This document shows positions 37,857 to 49,612 of a stretch of 64,000 nt of DNA, one piece after another. A program made the translations under genes and the position numbers. The stretch is taken from positions 434,001-498,000 of the forward strand of contig NC_079206.1 of assembly GCF_026745355.1 (NCBI RefSeq), given 5' to 3'. Under the pieces are notes generated by a model. It was not told the origin of the DNA. It made no database searches and saw only the letters and a list, made by a program, of their open reading frames with translations. Position 1 is the first letter of the stretch; each line of letters opens with the position of its first letter. Source of the stretch: Beta vulgaris subsp. vulgaris. Its lineage: Eukaryota > Streptophyta > Magnoliopsida > Caryophyllales > Amaranthaceae.

Positions 37857-39207
37857 ATGAGACCATGCTCAATAAAATATTCATAGGCAAGCCATAACTT
37901 CAAGAGTAACTTTAATAACTTTAATCATGCTCAAAGGCAATAATCATCAATCACATACTTTTCAAATATAGGAATAACTTAAAAGTTTCATTCCTAATCT
38001 CCTTTCTAAGTTCTCAACATATACTCAAACAATTTCAAGGCATAAGCCTCTCCTTACTCCTCATGCTCAATAAAATATGTATATCCTTTGAAACTACTAA
38101 AGTCAAGGTCAAAGTGTATGTACCTTGATTACACAAAAATCAACAGTCAAAAGTTTGACTGACTTTAATTATTTTTGAAACCTACCAACAATAAAGTACT
38201 ATCAATTAGTACTTCCAACAACAATTCAAAGCTACTAATAAATAAAAATCAGCATTCTTAAATAAATAATAAAGCTGATTTTTCCTTAAAAAGGCTTTAA
38301 AAACTATTTTAAAGTCATAACTTGAAAACCTTTACTAGTAGGCAAAACCCACTACAAACTAATACTTAAAACTTCATAAAAACTACTAATTTACTTAATA
38401 AATTACTGCTGTAAATTAATAAAATAATAATAACAATTTCTTTTTTTTTTTACAAGTGGTTCAAAAAAACCACAAATCTCAAAACTAACTCAACCGACGC
38501 CACCACAAGCACCACCCGCACCACCACTGACGCGACAGTGGCAGCGGCGCTCGTGCCCAGTCGCCGGTCACCTACTGCTGGCCGGCAGTGGCCGCTTCTC
38601 CCGACGGAGCTCGCCGGCGAACCACCACCGTGGTGGCCGGAATTCGCCAACAAAGAGAGGGGCGAGAAGAGAGAGAAAAATATGGAAGAAACCCCAAAAA
38701 TTTCAGAAAAATCATTACCTCTTTGCTTCCCTTTGATAATTGCAAGATCTTCCTATAAATTTCAAAAACAAAACTAGATTAGAAGCTAGAATTATTGAAG
38801 AGGATTACTTGAAAAACTTACTTGAGGAAGAACAAAGGTTTGAGAGGAAAAACCCACTTACTCCTTTTTGAGAAATGGTGGCTAGTGAAGAAGATGGAAA
38901 ATGATGGGAAACTTTAGGTTTTCCCTTTTTATAGTGGTAGTCAATTTGGGTAAAAGACCAAAATGCCCTTACTCATCAAATTGCCAAAATACATTTGATG
39001 ATAAATTTCCAAAATAATCTTCCTACTAATATTAATAAAATACTTTCTTGAAAATACTAAAATACTTCTTTGTGGAATACTCAAATACTCTTTTGGTAAA
39101 ATGACCAAAATACCCTTCTACTCTTAAATACTGAAATTAAATAGCTTTAATAATTAAAAATGATTAAAACTATTTAATTTAATATCTTAAAAATATGGGG
39201 GATTACA
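37857..39207 (-). repeat. Truncated 5' LTR of the Gypsy element
   Basis: This copy matches about 32878-34234 of the left LTR with scattered substitutions and many one-base indels. The rest, including the primer-binding site side, is deleted. It joins the protease region directly. Confidence 0.92.
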
Positions 39208-39350
39208 ACATTAGCGAATTAATATATCTAAATTCATCTAACTGTTGAATTTTTCACACTTAAGTTTAATCATAAATAAAGTACGAATGGAGTATCTAAT
39301 AGAATAACAAATTTCGAAATTAACGCACGCATCACGTGCATATGAAGTAG
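39208..39350 (+). mobile_element. Helitron copy 2, 3' part
   Basis: It resumes at ACATTAGCGAATT and follows the family to CATATGAAG-TAG, where the canonical GGCTAG end has lost two bases. The subterminal stem is GCACG/CGTGC. Confidence 0.88.
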
Positions 39351-39422
39351 AACTATAAGTACAATATATATAGGAAATATAGTAGCATAACTTCTGATAA
39401 ACATGCATACACTACTCTACAC

Positions 39423-40199
39423 CAGGGGTAATAATTTCGTCCGGATCCAACCCTAATTTGCTCCAAGTTGACTCCGACAAAATAATAATCCGAATTCAAC
39501 ACGATTTAAAAAGTCGAACTTTTAGTTGGAGGAGGGTTAGAGTTGGATTGTCCCATAAAATAATACGACATATGAATCCGACTCCGATTTTAAGCTAATT
39601 AATTCCTTTTTTATTTATATTAATTAATCTATTATATATGTACTCCATAATTTGACTCCGACTTTGAGACATTTGTATTATACTATATAACCTTTCCATA
39701 TGATTACTAAAAAATACAGTAATGATTAAAATTATTTGTATTATACAAGTTTTTTCTATTTAAAAAAGAAGAAATTGATTTTTCTATTAATTATTTTTTA
39801 ACAATCCCAACTTTTGAGGGTAGCTTATCAAAATAATCCAAACTTTTATTTTTCTTGCCATCACCAACCCGTTTTAGGCATATTATATGCAAGAAAAATA
39901 AGAGCTCGAATTACTTTGAGAAGTTATCCCCTAAAATTGGGATTATTCCTAAATCTTCAAAAGGTGGGATTAAATTCAATGAACTGAACCACGCAAATGT
40001 TGTAACAGCCCAAATGTCGTACATTATTAGAATCAATTTGTCCTTAAAAAAAAAGAAAAAAAAAAGATGTATCAGGTCATAATCGGAGTCAGATGTTAGG
40101 ACTTTAAGTCAGATTGGACTCGAATAAAATCCAACTTCTTATAAAATCGAAGTTAAATTATGCATAATCTGATCCAAGTCTAACACGTTACCATCCCTA
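39423..40199. mobile_element. Diverged hAT-like element, 777 bp
   Basis: The left end CAGGGGTAATAA and right end GTTACCATCCCTA are partly complementary. The flanks CTCTACAC and CTCTACCC agree at seven of eight positions, as expected of an old hAT insertion. The interior has repeated GACTCCGAC-type words and no transposase. It lies about 330 bp upstream of the lactate dehydrogenase start codon. Confidence 0.65.
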
Positions 40200-40455
40200 C
40201 TCTACCCTTCCCCCCAAAAGAGTTTTTCAAAATCAATTTCAAAGAGAACATTCATGTAATTCTCCAAGAACTTTGAAAATTGGACTTCCATATTCCAATA
40301 TAGAAAGGTCATAAATTTTGCTTGGGCGACAAATCATCACTATACAAGCGCGTAGCATTTTTCCATCTTTAACCTTTAGACAATTGGACCATTCTCAAGA
40401 CAAAAAGGTACCAAAACCTCCAATTAAAAACTAGTCCACTTTCAACTTTCCTACC

Positions 40456-40463
40456 TATAAAAA
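40456..40463 (+). promoter_or_regulatory. TATA box of lactate dehydrogenase
   Basis: TATAAAAA lies 69 bp before the start codon, followed by a CT-rich then AAAATC-rich leader. Spacing suits a transcription start near 40490. Inferred from position and sequence only. Confidence 0.65.
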
Positions 40464-40531
40464 CTCCTCTCTCCCAATTCCCATATCATCCCCCCAAAAT
40501 CAAACACAAAAATCCCAAAAATCTACCAAAT

Positions 40532-43261
40532 ATGGCAATGCCAAAAACCCCATCAACCACCTCACTAGCTGATCTAGACATAGCTAGTGCCTTCTTCGCA
40601 CCCATCCAACAAGCAGCTCCACCTTCCCCAACCAAACGCCACATCAAAATCTCCATCATTGGCACTGGCAATGTTGGTATGGCCATTGCTCAAACCCTCT
40701 TAACCCAAGACTTAGCCGACGAACTCGCACTCGTCGACGCTCTCCCTGACAAACTACGCGGCGAGATGCTCGACCTCCAACACGCTGCTGCTTTCCTCCC
40801 ACGCACCAAGATCGTCGCATCCACTGATTACGCCGTTACTGCATCGTCCGATCTTTGTATTGTCACTGCTGGAGCTCGTCAGAATCCTGGCGAATCTCGA
40901 CTTAATCTTCTACAAAGGAATGTTAGCTTGTTTAAGAAGATCATTCCTCCTTTGGTTAAATATTCTCCTGATTGTATTTTAATGGTTGTTTCTAATCCTG
41001 TTGATGTTTTGACTTATGTTGCTTGGAAGTTGTCTGGTTTCCCTTCTAATCGGGTTATTGGGTCTGGTACTAATCTTGACTCATCTAGATTTCGGTTCTT
41101 GATCGCTGATCATCTCGATGTTAATGCACAGGATGTTCAGGTAATTAATTAATGTTCTTCTTTTCTCTTCATTTTGATTTCTTAACCATCTAATTTGCTA
41201 CATCTATCATTAGTTATTTCTAATTCACTTTCTATTAATGTGGAGTATTAACTATTAATATCACCAATTTGAGTGGCATTAGTTTAGATTTATATGACAA
41301 ATTCACTATCAATACTTTTTTTTGGTCACTTTAACTAACCTTCTTATATGCATATACTTTGTTTGTTCGATTTTGAATGAAACATAGGAGATTGGCACTA
41401 GGGAGAGGGAGAGGGAGAGGGAGAGACAGAGAGAAATAAAAAGAGGGACGCATATAACAAGAGAGAGTGAAATACAAGTAAATATCAAATAAAGTCATGT
41501 TTTATTAACTTTGAGACGACTTAAAATGATAGGTGTTTCATTTATATTAAAATGAGGGAAGTATTATATTCCATGTGAATAAGCTAAAACACATTATCTT
41601 TGTAGTTGGTAATATGGTTTAGATTGCACATCTTAAGTCGTTATTCATGCCAAATTTAGTCCATACTTCCTATTTTTAGTGTGAAGTACTACATATCTAC
41701 ATCTCGTATCTTATTTGTATTAGGTATAGATAGGACCAATCTTGTCTTCACGCCATTAATTATAAATTTATAACCATGATAAGCAAAATTGCAAGATAAA
41801 GAAGATTTGGGCCACTAGTAATACATAGAGGATCAGACGCGTGTAACTCGCACGTGTGTCGTGTACTAAAGTAAAAATGAGCGACAAAGAGCATATTTAA
41901 TCATACAAGATCCGAACTTTACTTCCCATCTCTATCGGTTTGCAAAAAGTATAGTAACTTGTGTATGTTTTATTGTGGCATAACCCAATTTACTTAGAAC
42001 TTTTATTTATTTAATCAAATCACTAATCATTCGGGGTTATAAGAGATTTGGCTTATTATTCATCTAACGTACGTAATAGTTGTATATATTGGAAGTTTAA
42101 TTGCCTGATGAAATATAGTGATTTACTAAACTTCTTCAAGCGGTTACCACGAATCTTATCTTAAAGACTTTAAAGTGAACTGATTTATCATCATTCATCC
42201 AACATAAAGTATATGGGTATAATTTACAAATGTATATGGGGATCGAAAAGATAAGTCACTAATCCCACAAAATAATGTTGTAAAAAGTTTCATATAGAGA
42301 TAAACAAGTATTACCTCAGCAATTTTGCATTGACATTATCACCACTCAGTACCAAGTAGTACTTGGTCGGGTGATTTGGTTTGTGTCTCAAGGTGTGTAT
42401 CTCACAACCTTGAGGTTGTGAGATCAAATCCCATTAAAGGCCTTTTGGAGGTGGAGATTTCCCCTTACCACTCCCCTACTCCCAACTGCAAACCTAAGCT
42501 GGTTAACCTGTGCGAGGTTCTGATTCGATTAGGACGCCTTCTCCTTACCTTATATATAAAAAAACTATCCCAATGTCACTTATCTAATGAATTGTAATTG
42601 TAAATGCAACATAGAAGATTTATCTTTTCTTTCTCAATTATACTATTTTTGCCTACTTTAAATCATACACCATTTTTTTCCCTTGTCCAATTACATGTCA
42701 AAAAATTATGGAAGATCAATCCTATTCAATTATGTGGTCAAGAACAATTTACATGCATGTTTGTTACTTCCTCTATCCCCCTTGATCACGTATGCGTGCG
42801 AAAAATCATGTGAACAGGCATACATAATAGGAGAACATGGGGACAGCTCGGTGGCACTATGGTCAAGCATAAGCGTAGGAGGGGTACCAATTCTAAGCTT
42901 CTTAGAGAGGCGCCAAATCATATACGAGAAAGAAACCTTAGAGAAAATCCACAAGGAAGTGATCAACTGTGCCTATGAAGTGATCAAACTCAAGGGCTAC
43001 ACCTCTTGGGCTGTGGGTTACTCGGTTGCGAACTTGGCTTGGTCGATCCTCCGAGATCAACGACGTATTCATCCGATCTCTGTGTTGGCGAAGGGTTTCC
43101 ATGACATCAATGATGGAGAAGTGTTCTTGAGCTTGCCTGCGCAGATTGGGAGAGGTGGTGTGCTAGGTGTTATAAATGTGCCTATTAGTGATGAAGAAGC
43201 TGAACATCTTAGGAGAAGTGCTAAAACTATTCTTGAACTACAAGAGCAGCTTGGTGTTTGA
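40532..43261 (+). CDS. LDH: L-lactate dehydrogenase, two exons
   Basis: The enzyme reduces pyruvate to L-lactate with NADH in the cytosol and in plants is used in hypoxic fermentation. Exons 40532-41140 and 42818-43261 join in phase to 350 residues, the normal length of plant LDH. The NAD-binding Rossmann loop is [11 protein letters not shown] (about residue 43). The substrate-specificity loop reads [14 protein letters not shown]; the Gln there fits lactate rather than malate dehydrogenase. The conserved LDSSRFR helix carries the catalytic Asp-Arg region, and GEHGDSS at the start of exon 2 carries the catalytic His. The start is the first ATG after the TATA box. The 1677-bp intron holds a SINE. 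There is no transit peptide beyond a Pro/Ser/Ala-rich N-terminal extension common in plant LDH. Confidence 0.96.
42340..42565 (+). mobile_element. tRNA-derived SINE in the LDH intron
   Basis: A perfect B box GATCAAATC (42422-42430) is followed by a body with GGAGGTGGAGATTTCCCC and CTGGTTAACCTGTGCGAGG, and a TATATATAAAAAAAC end. The A box is degenerate. It ends about 250 bp before the exon 2 acceptor, in the sense orientation. Confidence 0.6.
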
Positions 43262-43574
43262 TTAAGGAGTCGGGCTAAGTATTAGATTGGTGAGTTTGGT
43301 GTGAGCAAAAGTAAACAAGACTAACAAAATGAGATGGATGGAAGGGACTATTAGTTTTTGTAATTTAATTTGATTTGTTTTCCACTTGTTTGATTTCAAC
43401 AATGAGTTTGAATTTTAGTTTATTATAAATTTCTATTTTGAGAGGTTAACCAATTTAGGTTAACATAGTCTATGCAAATATATAGGAGGCGTGCGAAAGA
43501 AAGCTTATGTGCCACGTGGCACTCTTCTTAAGTTTCTAATGCAAATGTTTTATGTCTATGTGTACTTCTCACTT

Positions 43575-43665
43575 TTTAAAAAGATGTGTAAGTACAAGGT
43601 ATCGAACATATAACCCTTGAAATGAAAATTAAGAGTTTAACCATCAATACACTAAAGATAAAAAT
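43575..43665 (-). mobile_element. tRNA-like SINE fragment
   Basis: On the minus strand, TTGATGGTTAAACTCTTAA (A region) precedes GTTCGATAC (B box, complement 43599-43607). It lies about 340 bp downstream of LDH. Boundaries are unknown. Confidence 0.5.
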
Positions 43666-44004
43666 TTAGTAGAAAAGTATATATGAATTAATCATAACAC
43701 CATTAAGGGGGATACAAAATCCTAGCCTCTCCTCTCCCCTCTCTCCTAAAAAACCCTAATCATTTTCTTCTAGTTTGGAGCTACCATCATCCTTTCGATG
43801 GTGGTAAGCCCTTAATTCTTCTTTTTTCTTCTAGTTTTCATTATTTTTGTTATTAATAATCTTTCATTCTCTCTCTTTCTAAGAGTTTTCTACCCAATTT
43901 TTGAGTTCTTTTAAGATATCATTACATTTATTATTATACTCGTATAAGGTACAAGAATAAAACATTACAAGTTTATAAAATACATAGGAAACCTTATATG
44001 AGCA

Positions 44005-44130
44005 GTATGTGATAGTCTAGTGGTGTTGGCATCACCTATGATCTCAGAGATCATGGGATCGAGTCTTATCCCACACAAAAAGGGATCCCCAATTTCACCC
44101 TATACAATATATATTACTCATTCACCGAAC
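44005..44130 (+). mobile_element. tRNA-derived SINE
   Basis: A perfect A box TAGTCTAGTGG (44013-44023) and perfect B box GATCGAGTC (44057-44065) are 33 bp apart, followed by CCCACACAAAAAGGGATCCC. No cloverleaf pairing of acceptor arms is seen, so it is not a functional tRNA. Confidence 0.65.
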
Positions 44131-44734
44131 AACGAGAGCCTCCATAACAAACAATAACTCAATAGTTTAGTGTTCATATGTTTTTTTTGTTTATTGTTTA
44201 TCCCTATTTCTTTTTAATTCGTACTTTAATTAATGCAAATTTTATCAATTTAAAAAGAAAATCATTAATATACCTCTAACTAATGAAGACACTTAACTTT
44301 TAACAAATCCAACTTCCTCTAGATTGGTGTTGGCTTGTTGCAAAATCAACTTTGATGTACTTAAGTGTTTGGTAGATTTTGATACACAAGAATTTTTAGA
44401 AAAAAAAAAAACAGTAAGAAGTTCTTTTTGAGGCTAATAAAGCATGATAATAGAAAGACAATTATATAAGATGAAAATTAAGTAACTATATCGGTTTTTT
44501 TCATCGATATATCTTTATGCTATTTCATTGATGTTAGTAGTAACTATTTCTTAGGTCGATTCACTCCTCACTTACACCCAATCAATTCAAGAGCCTTCAA
44601 TAGGGTGATAGACGAATAGTGTTTGCTTGAATGGCTACATGTGAGTTTGTCTCATATCAAAAATAGAAGGAGAGGATGATTTAATATTAATTTTAAGATT
44701 CACTCCCTAGTGCCAATTAATCTATACAAATATA

Positions 44735-44840
44735 TTAAAAGACGTGCGAAAATAAGAAACTGATTTAATATAAGGTTTGGACCCAAGACATCAAATACAT
44801 ATACTAAAGTTTTAACCACTAGGCTAGGTTGTATTTAGTG
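44735..44840 (-). mobile_element. tRNA-derived SINE
   Basis: On the minus strand a perfect A box TAGCCTAGTGG (complement 44816-44826) is followed by GTCCAAACC (complement 44774-44782, one base off the B-box consensus). The neighbouring plus-strand phrase GACGTGCGAAAATAAGAAA resembles GGCGTGCGAAAGAAAGC near 43490, so the two copies may belong to one family. Confidence 0.6.
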
Positions 44841-45330
44841 TTATTATCATAAAGTAATATAATTAATAAATCAAATTTTTTCTTACAGCACAGCCCAGGC
44901 CTAATAACTAGTTTAGGTTACAACCTTGTCACACTTTGTATGTGCAGTTTCTCCCGTCTCCTCTAGCGAAATCATGTATTTGTAGGCCCATTGACCATTT
45001 AACAATTTTGATACTAGTATCAGATAGTCCTGCAGAGTATTTATAATCAAACAAGATCTCATATGACCATGTTTTTCCTAAAATGTAAATCACCAAAAAA
45101 AATCAAAATACAAAATGTATATACTTCATAAACAGTATATAATTGATGCAATTATTTCTAAAAGGAAGAAAGTATAACATTAGGCCCAATAGACTACATC
45201 ATGCCAAGAGACGATAGCCACTTTCGCTCTAGTCTACGACTCAACAATCAAACATCAAATAAATCAAATCACTAGCTAACTCATCAGCCTAAAGACACAG
45301 AGAGCGCAAAAAGAACACAAAAGAAATCAA

Positions 45331-48300
45331 ATGGCAGGAAGACTGAGTAAAGTAGCTTCATCTATGCTGGGCGGAAACGGCGTCGTTTCCCGGTCCGTCG
45401 GAAACTCCCTTCGTCAACGCGCCGGTATGGGCCTTCCCGTCGGCAAACACATCGTCCCCGACAAATCGGTTTCTCTCTCCTCATTTTTCTTATAAATCTA
45501 ATCTTTCATTTCAATCTTAACCTCAATTTTTTTAAAATTTTATTTTCTCACAATTAATTTCATCTTTGCATAATTGCATTAGCTTTCAGTGAACGATGAG
45601 CTTACATGGGATAACGGTACTTCATTTCCCGAGCCTTGCATCGATCGCATCGCCGACACTGTCGGAAAGGTTATTATTATTATTACTACCTCCGTTTCAT
45701 ATTATTTGCAACGATTACTATTAGACATTTTTTACTCACACTCTACGTCAAATCGTTGCAAATAATATGAAAGCGGAGGTAGTATTGTTATTGATTCTAC
45801 TTTTTTAAAATTAATTTTCTAGGGTTGATTTTGAAAAATTGGAGTTTTGGAAATTTCAGTATGAAGCATTAGCTTGGTTGTGTGGAGGATTGGGGTTTTT
45901 CGCTACACTTGGATTAGCCGCTGTTTGGAATGATAAGGCCTCGAAATACCCCTTTGTAAGTTTTATTCTACAATTATCTGATTTCTTATTGCTAGGGTTT
46001 GCTATAAAATTCTCAATTTAACTTGTATTGTGGAAATCAAATTCTTGTCAACTTTGATCATCTAGGATTTAATTACTTTATGCTCTTAGAGATTGAAGCA
46101 TTTTTTCTGAATGCTGAGGTTTGATTGTAATGCAATTGATTTGCATATGCTTACATTATATGACATTATTGGTCTTGTTAGACTGATGAATGTTTTCGCT
46201 ATTCTTCTCGTAGCATTGGGATTGGGTGTTTGTTAATGGCAGGTTAAGTTATGGTTGCGTTCATTTTTCTTTTTTAGGTACAATTGGGTATGAATATGAT
46301 ACTCAATTTGCTCTTTTCTTTGTGAGACCAAGAAAGAATTTTGAATTTACACTTGGGATTGAGATAGAGATGTTGTTAATTGTCAATTTGCAAATAAAAG
46401 TTGGAAGATTGTAGAGAGTGAAAAATTGAGTGTGTAGAAAAAGCTTGATGAGATAGAGAGAATTGATGGAAATGCAAGTGCGGAAAAGAAGTACATCCTT
46501 CCTTTTGAGAACCAAGATGGACATTTTGGATTCAGTTTGGGGATAGTGAGAGTACTGATATTTACTCAAAAAACATTCATTCATGCTTTTCTCAGCCCCT
46601 AGCCTTCACTATATACACAAGTATATATGACTTATTATGCTTGGATTAAAATTTATGCCTTTACTCGAGGTTGGGGTGTATAGATTTTATCATGTTTTTA
46701 ATCCTGGTCCTGAAGAGGGCCGATCTGTGCCCTACAACTGTGGTCATTACTTCATATGGACTAGCTGTTAGCTTGGACTCCAAGAACTCTGTAATTTGGG
46801 TCCTAGACGATGAAATATGCTGACAGGAGGAACATATCTACTTGTTCTATCATCTATAGATAATTACTTGAATCATGAGACTGTTTTCGAATCAGTAATG
46901 AAGTTTATCAGGATGGGGAAACTTTTGACAGAACAGGATACATAAACATCTTTGGCTACCTAGTTTTGTGAGTAATCCATTTGTTCACTGGCCTACCTTG
47001 CACCAGTGCACATGGTCCACTAGACCGTACTTTTGCGGTTGGGGCAGTGGTAGTGGTGGTGAGAAAATTTGGTTAACTGTTAAGGCGCTTTTAAAGTTTG
47101 CCATGAAGTCTGTAATTTGATCTTTAAGGCATCCATGAAACTTGACCGACTCTGTCCCAGACATGGTTGGATTGGGTAAGATTATAGTCTTTATATAGGT
47201 CAATTTTTTTTAATGTCCGTGTGTCTGTTCCTATTCAGCACCGTGACCAACTTTTGACAGAACAGGATACATAAACATCTTTGGCTACCTAGTTTTGCGA
47301 GTAATCCATTTGTTCACTGGCCTACCTTGCACCAGTGCACATGGTCCACTAGACCGTACTTTTGCGGTTGGGGAAGTGGTAGTGGTGGTGAGAAAATTTG
47401 GTTAACTGTTAAGGCGCTTTTAGAGTTTGCCATGAAGTCTGTAATTTGATCTTTAAGGCATCCATGAAACTTGACGACTCTGTCCCAGACATGGTTGGAT
47501 TGGGTAAGATTATAGTCTTTATATAGGTCAATTTTTTTTAATGTCCGTGTGTCTGTTCCTATTCAGCACTGTGACCAACTTTTGACAGAACAGGATACAT
47601 AAACATCTTTGGCTACCTAGATTTGCGAGTAATCCATTTGTTCACTGGCCTACCTTGCATCAGTGCACATGGTCCACTAGACCGTACTTTTGCGGTTGGG
47701 GAAGTGGTAGTGGTGGTGAGAAAATTTGGTTAACTGTTAAGGCGCTTTTAGAGTTTGCCATGAAGTCTGTAATTTGATCTTTAAGGCATCCATGAAACTT
47801 GACCGACTCTGTCCCAGACATGGTTGGATTGGGTAAGATTATAGTCTTTATATAGGTCAATTTTTTTTAATGTCTGTGTGTCTGTTCCTATTCAGCACCA
47901 TGACCAACGTACATAGCAGCATGAGTAATAGATATCTGTCCTAGTATTCTTTCTGTCCGAGCTGCATTATGTCTGCTTTTGCTTGTGTGCTGGGCTTCAT
48001 GTTTCTACATGCTGGGAAACTGTCTTATCTTGTATTCAACTAACACATATCTTACTTTTCTATTGCTCTCCCCCACCTGCTTGGCTGCCAAGGCACTTTA
48101 GTTTTGTAGTCTAAGCTTGCTGAAACATGCTTCTTTAGTTCGACAACGAGAAACTCTATGACCTTTTGGAGGGTGAAGATATTACTTTTTTGTAATTTCT
48201 GAATACAACTAGAAGTTGCTCAAGGTCTTAATTATATAAAGGAGATGAAATATTACCTGAATTAAAGTGCATTATTATGCTTTTAAACAAGTTAAGGTGA

Positions 48301-48854
48301 ACAAAGCAGCTTGAGTTTGAGGGCGTTCAATATTTTGTGCAATGAAGTTTTGCTAATCTTTGATGCTACTTCTGCACTGTCATGTGCTTCTAGGAAAAAA
48401 CCTTTTTTTCATTGCGCTACTTGCTGCTTGTATCATGCTAATGCTTGATACTTCCTCCATGTTATAATATAGTTGCAACATTTTTGACTTTTCCATTATT
48501 CATGTATGTACTTTGACTGCGAATTTGTGACTAATTCATAATACAAACTTTAGCATGTAGGATTTTATTGGGTTTATCTGAATATATATTTGTAAGATTT
48601 CAATTATTTATACTATTCACAAATAGATAACTAGAGATATTAATAGTCAAAGTTGTGTATTGGCAAGCGTAAAAGTCAAAATGTTGCAACTATAATAAAA
48701 TGGAGGAAGTATATTTAGTTTATTGATGGTTTATTTTTTATTTTTTTGGGTATATTTCTAGCTGATGGCTCATTGTTAATCGCTTTGTGTTGACCAGGCA
48801 CCAAAGGTTTATCCATATGACAATTTAAGGGTAGAGCTCGGAGGAGAACCCTAG
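45331..48854 (+). CDS. NDUFB8: NADH dehydrogenase (complex I) beta subcomplex subunit 8, NDUFB8/ASHI type, four exons
   Basis: This is an accessory single-span subunit of mitochondrial complex I in the inner membrane. Exons 45331-45468, 45583-45669, 45860-45955 and 48798-48854 (GT-AG, all in phase) give 125 residues. The N-terminus is basic and Ser-rich (MAGRLSKVASSMLGG), suiting a mitochondrial targeting segment. ADTVGK closes exon 2. Exon 3 begins YEALAWLCGGLGFFATLGLA, the single membrane span. The C-terminus is VYPYDNLRVELGGEP, strongly conserved in the plant family. Intron 3 is 2842 bp and carries a three-fold 328-bp tandem repeat and a MITE. Intron 2 carries a 91-bp MITE. An apparent continuation of exon 3 past its GT donor reaches a stop and is not expected to be used. 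Confidence 0.95.
45689..45779. mobile_element. Very short Stowaway-like MITE in NDUFB8 intron 2
   Basis: CCTCCGTTTCATATTATTTG, then CAACGATT, is matched almost perfectly by its complement ending ATGAAAGCGGAGG, and TA flanks both sides. The 91-bp element is nearly all hairpin arm (about 29 of 91 bases per arm) and sits 80 bp before the exon 3 acceptor. Confidence 0.88.
46922..47908. repeat. Three-fold tandem repeat of 328-329 bp in NDUFB8 intron 3
   Basis: Units start CTTTTGACAGAACAGGATAC at 46922, 47251 and 47579 and differ by only a few bases (for example GGGGCAGTGG against GGGGAAGTGG, and one-base indels). Each ends ATTCAGCACCGTGACCAA or a close variant. I recognise no gene or transposon in the unit. 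The near identity indicates recent duplication or ongoing homogenisation. Confidence 0.96.
48451..48709. mobile_element. Stowaway-like MITE, 259 bp, in NDUFB8 intron 3
   Basis: CTTCCTCCATGTTATAATAT followed by AGTTGCAACATTTTTGACTT is mirrored by AAGTCAAAATGTTGCAACTA and ...AAATGGAGGAAG. TA flanks both sides. It ends 88 bp before the last exon acceptor. Confidence 0.88.
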
Positions 48855-49612
48855 ATATGTCTGCTCCAACCAATGTATTACAAATGTTATCCGGCTCGGT
48901 CATCCATTTACAATTCATTTCTTTTTATATCTGTGGGATAGTTACAATAAAGGTTTAACTTCCCTGTTGGTTTTATCTCCAAGATAAATATGGCTATGCT
49001 TGGCAACTTTCCTGATGATATGATACTGTTTTCTTTTGCTCAGTGGCATATAATAACTGCCCCATTCTTGCTTAATCTGTAGCTGCTTCAACATGCCATA
49101 TCAATTCCAACGATTAGGCAAGCAAATGATGTATGAAGCTTAATTTGGATAGTTGAGTATACATATGATGAAATGATGCAGTTATACAAGGTTTAGTAAT
49201 GTCGCCTATTAAGGTAATAAGCAACGGACTGATCACAGAAACCCTGAAAAATCCCTTGATATATTGATCACATAAGTAGTTTTCAGAGAGGTTCCATAAC
49301 TACCTTTCCCATTGGTTGGGCTGGCACACTCTGGCCCAAGCTGGTAAGCGAGGCTCGATTGTGGACCGTGGCTGCTCATGGACATTGTTTTACATTTTGG
49401 GCTGAGCTTGGCATAAGCATGGCGACTCAGTCCTCAGTCCCCTTCTTGGTGGCCTATTCATTTCCAAACAAAAAAAAAGTGAAAAATTTGAAGGGTTTTA
49501 GGCTATTCTTATGCCTATTACTGTGAAATATCAGCACAAGGTAATTTTTTTGTTGATCTATACTAGACTTGGTCCATGATCTAATTGCCCTATCTTAAGG
49601 AAACAAGAGAGG

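Larger units (their letters stand above)
31522..39207 (-). mobile_element. Defective Ty3/Gypsy retrotransposon nested in a Helitron
   Basis: The element is bounded by TGTAACACCCCC at the left and GGGGGATTACA at the right. It is flanked by the perfect 5-bp duplication ACATT (31517-31521 and 39208-39212); the uninterrupted Helitron at 11937 has one ACATT at this site. The coding strand is minus: integrase region and chromodomain at the left, reverse transcriptase and protease end at the right. The left LTR is complete and the right one is truncated. The gag region, primer-binding site and about half of the 5' LTR are missing through one internal deletion near 37857. The polypurine tract (complement of ACCCCCCTTAAAAG, about 34239-34252) is next to the 3' LTR. 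Confidence 0.93.

Noticed and set aside
40486..40686. Antisense open frame over the start of LDH
   Set aside because: Shadow of the LDH exon on the other strand.
44005..44130. Possible tRNA gene from perfect A and B boxes
   Set aside because: No pairing acceptor stem or anticodon arm; fits a SINE. The same holds for the other tRNA-like modules in the window.
45839..46021. 60-codon open frame beginning MEFWKFQYEALAWL as an independent gene
   Set aside because: It is exon 3 of NDUFB8 with read-through from intron 2 and into intron 3.
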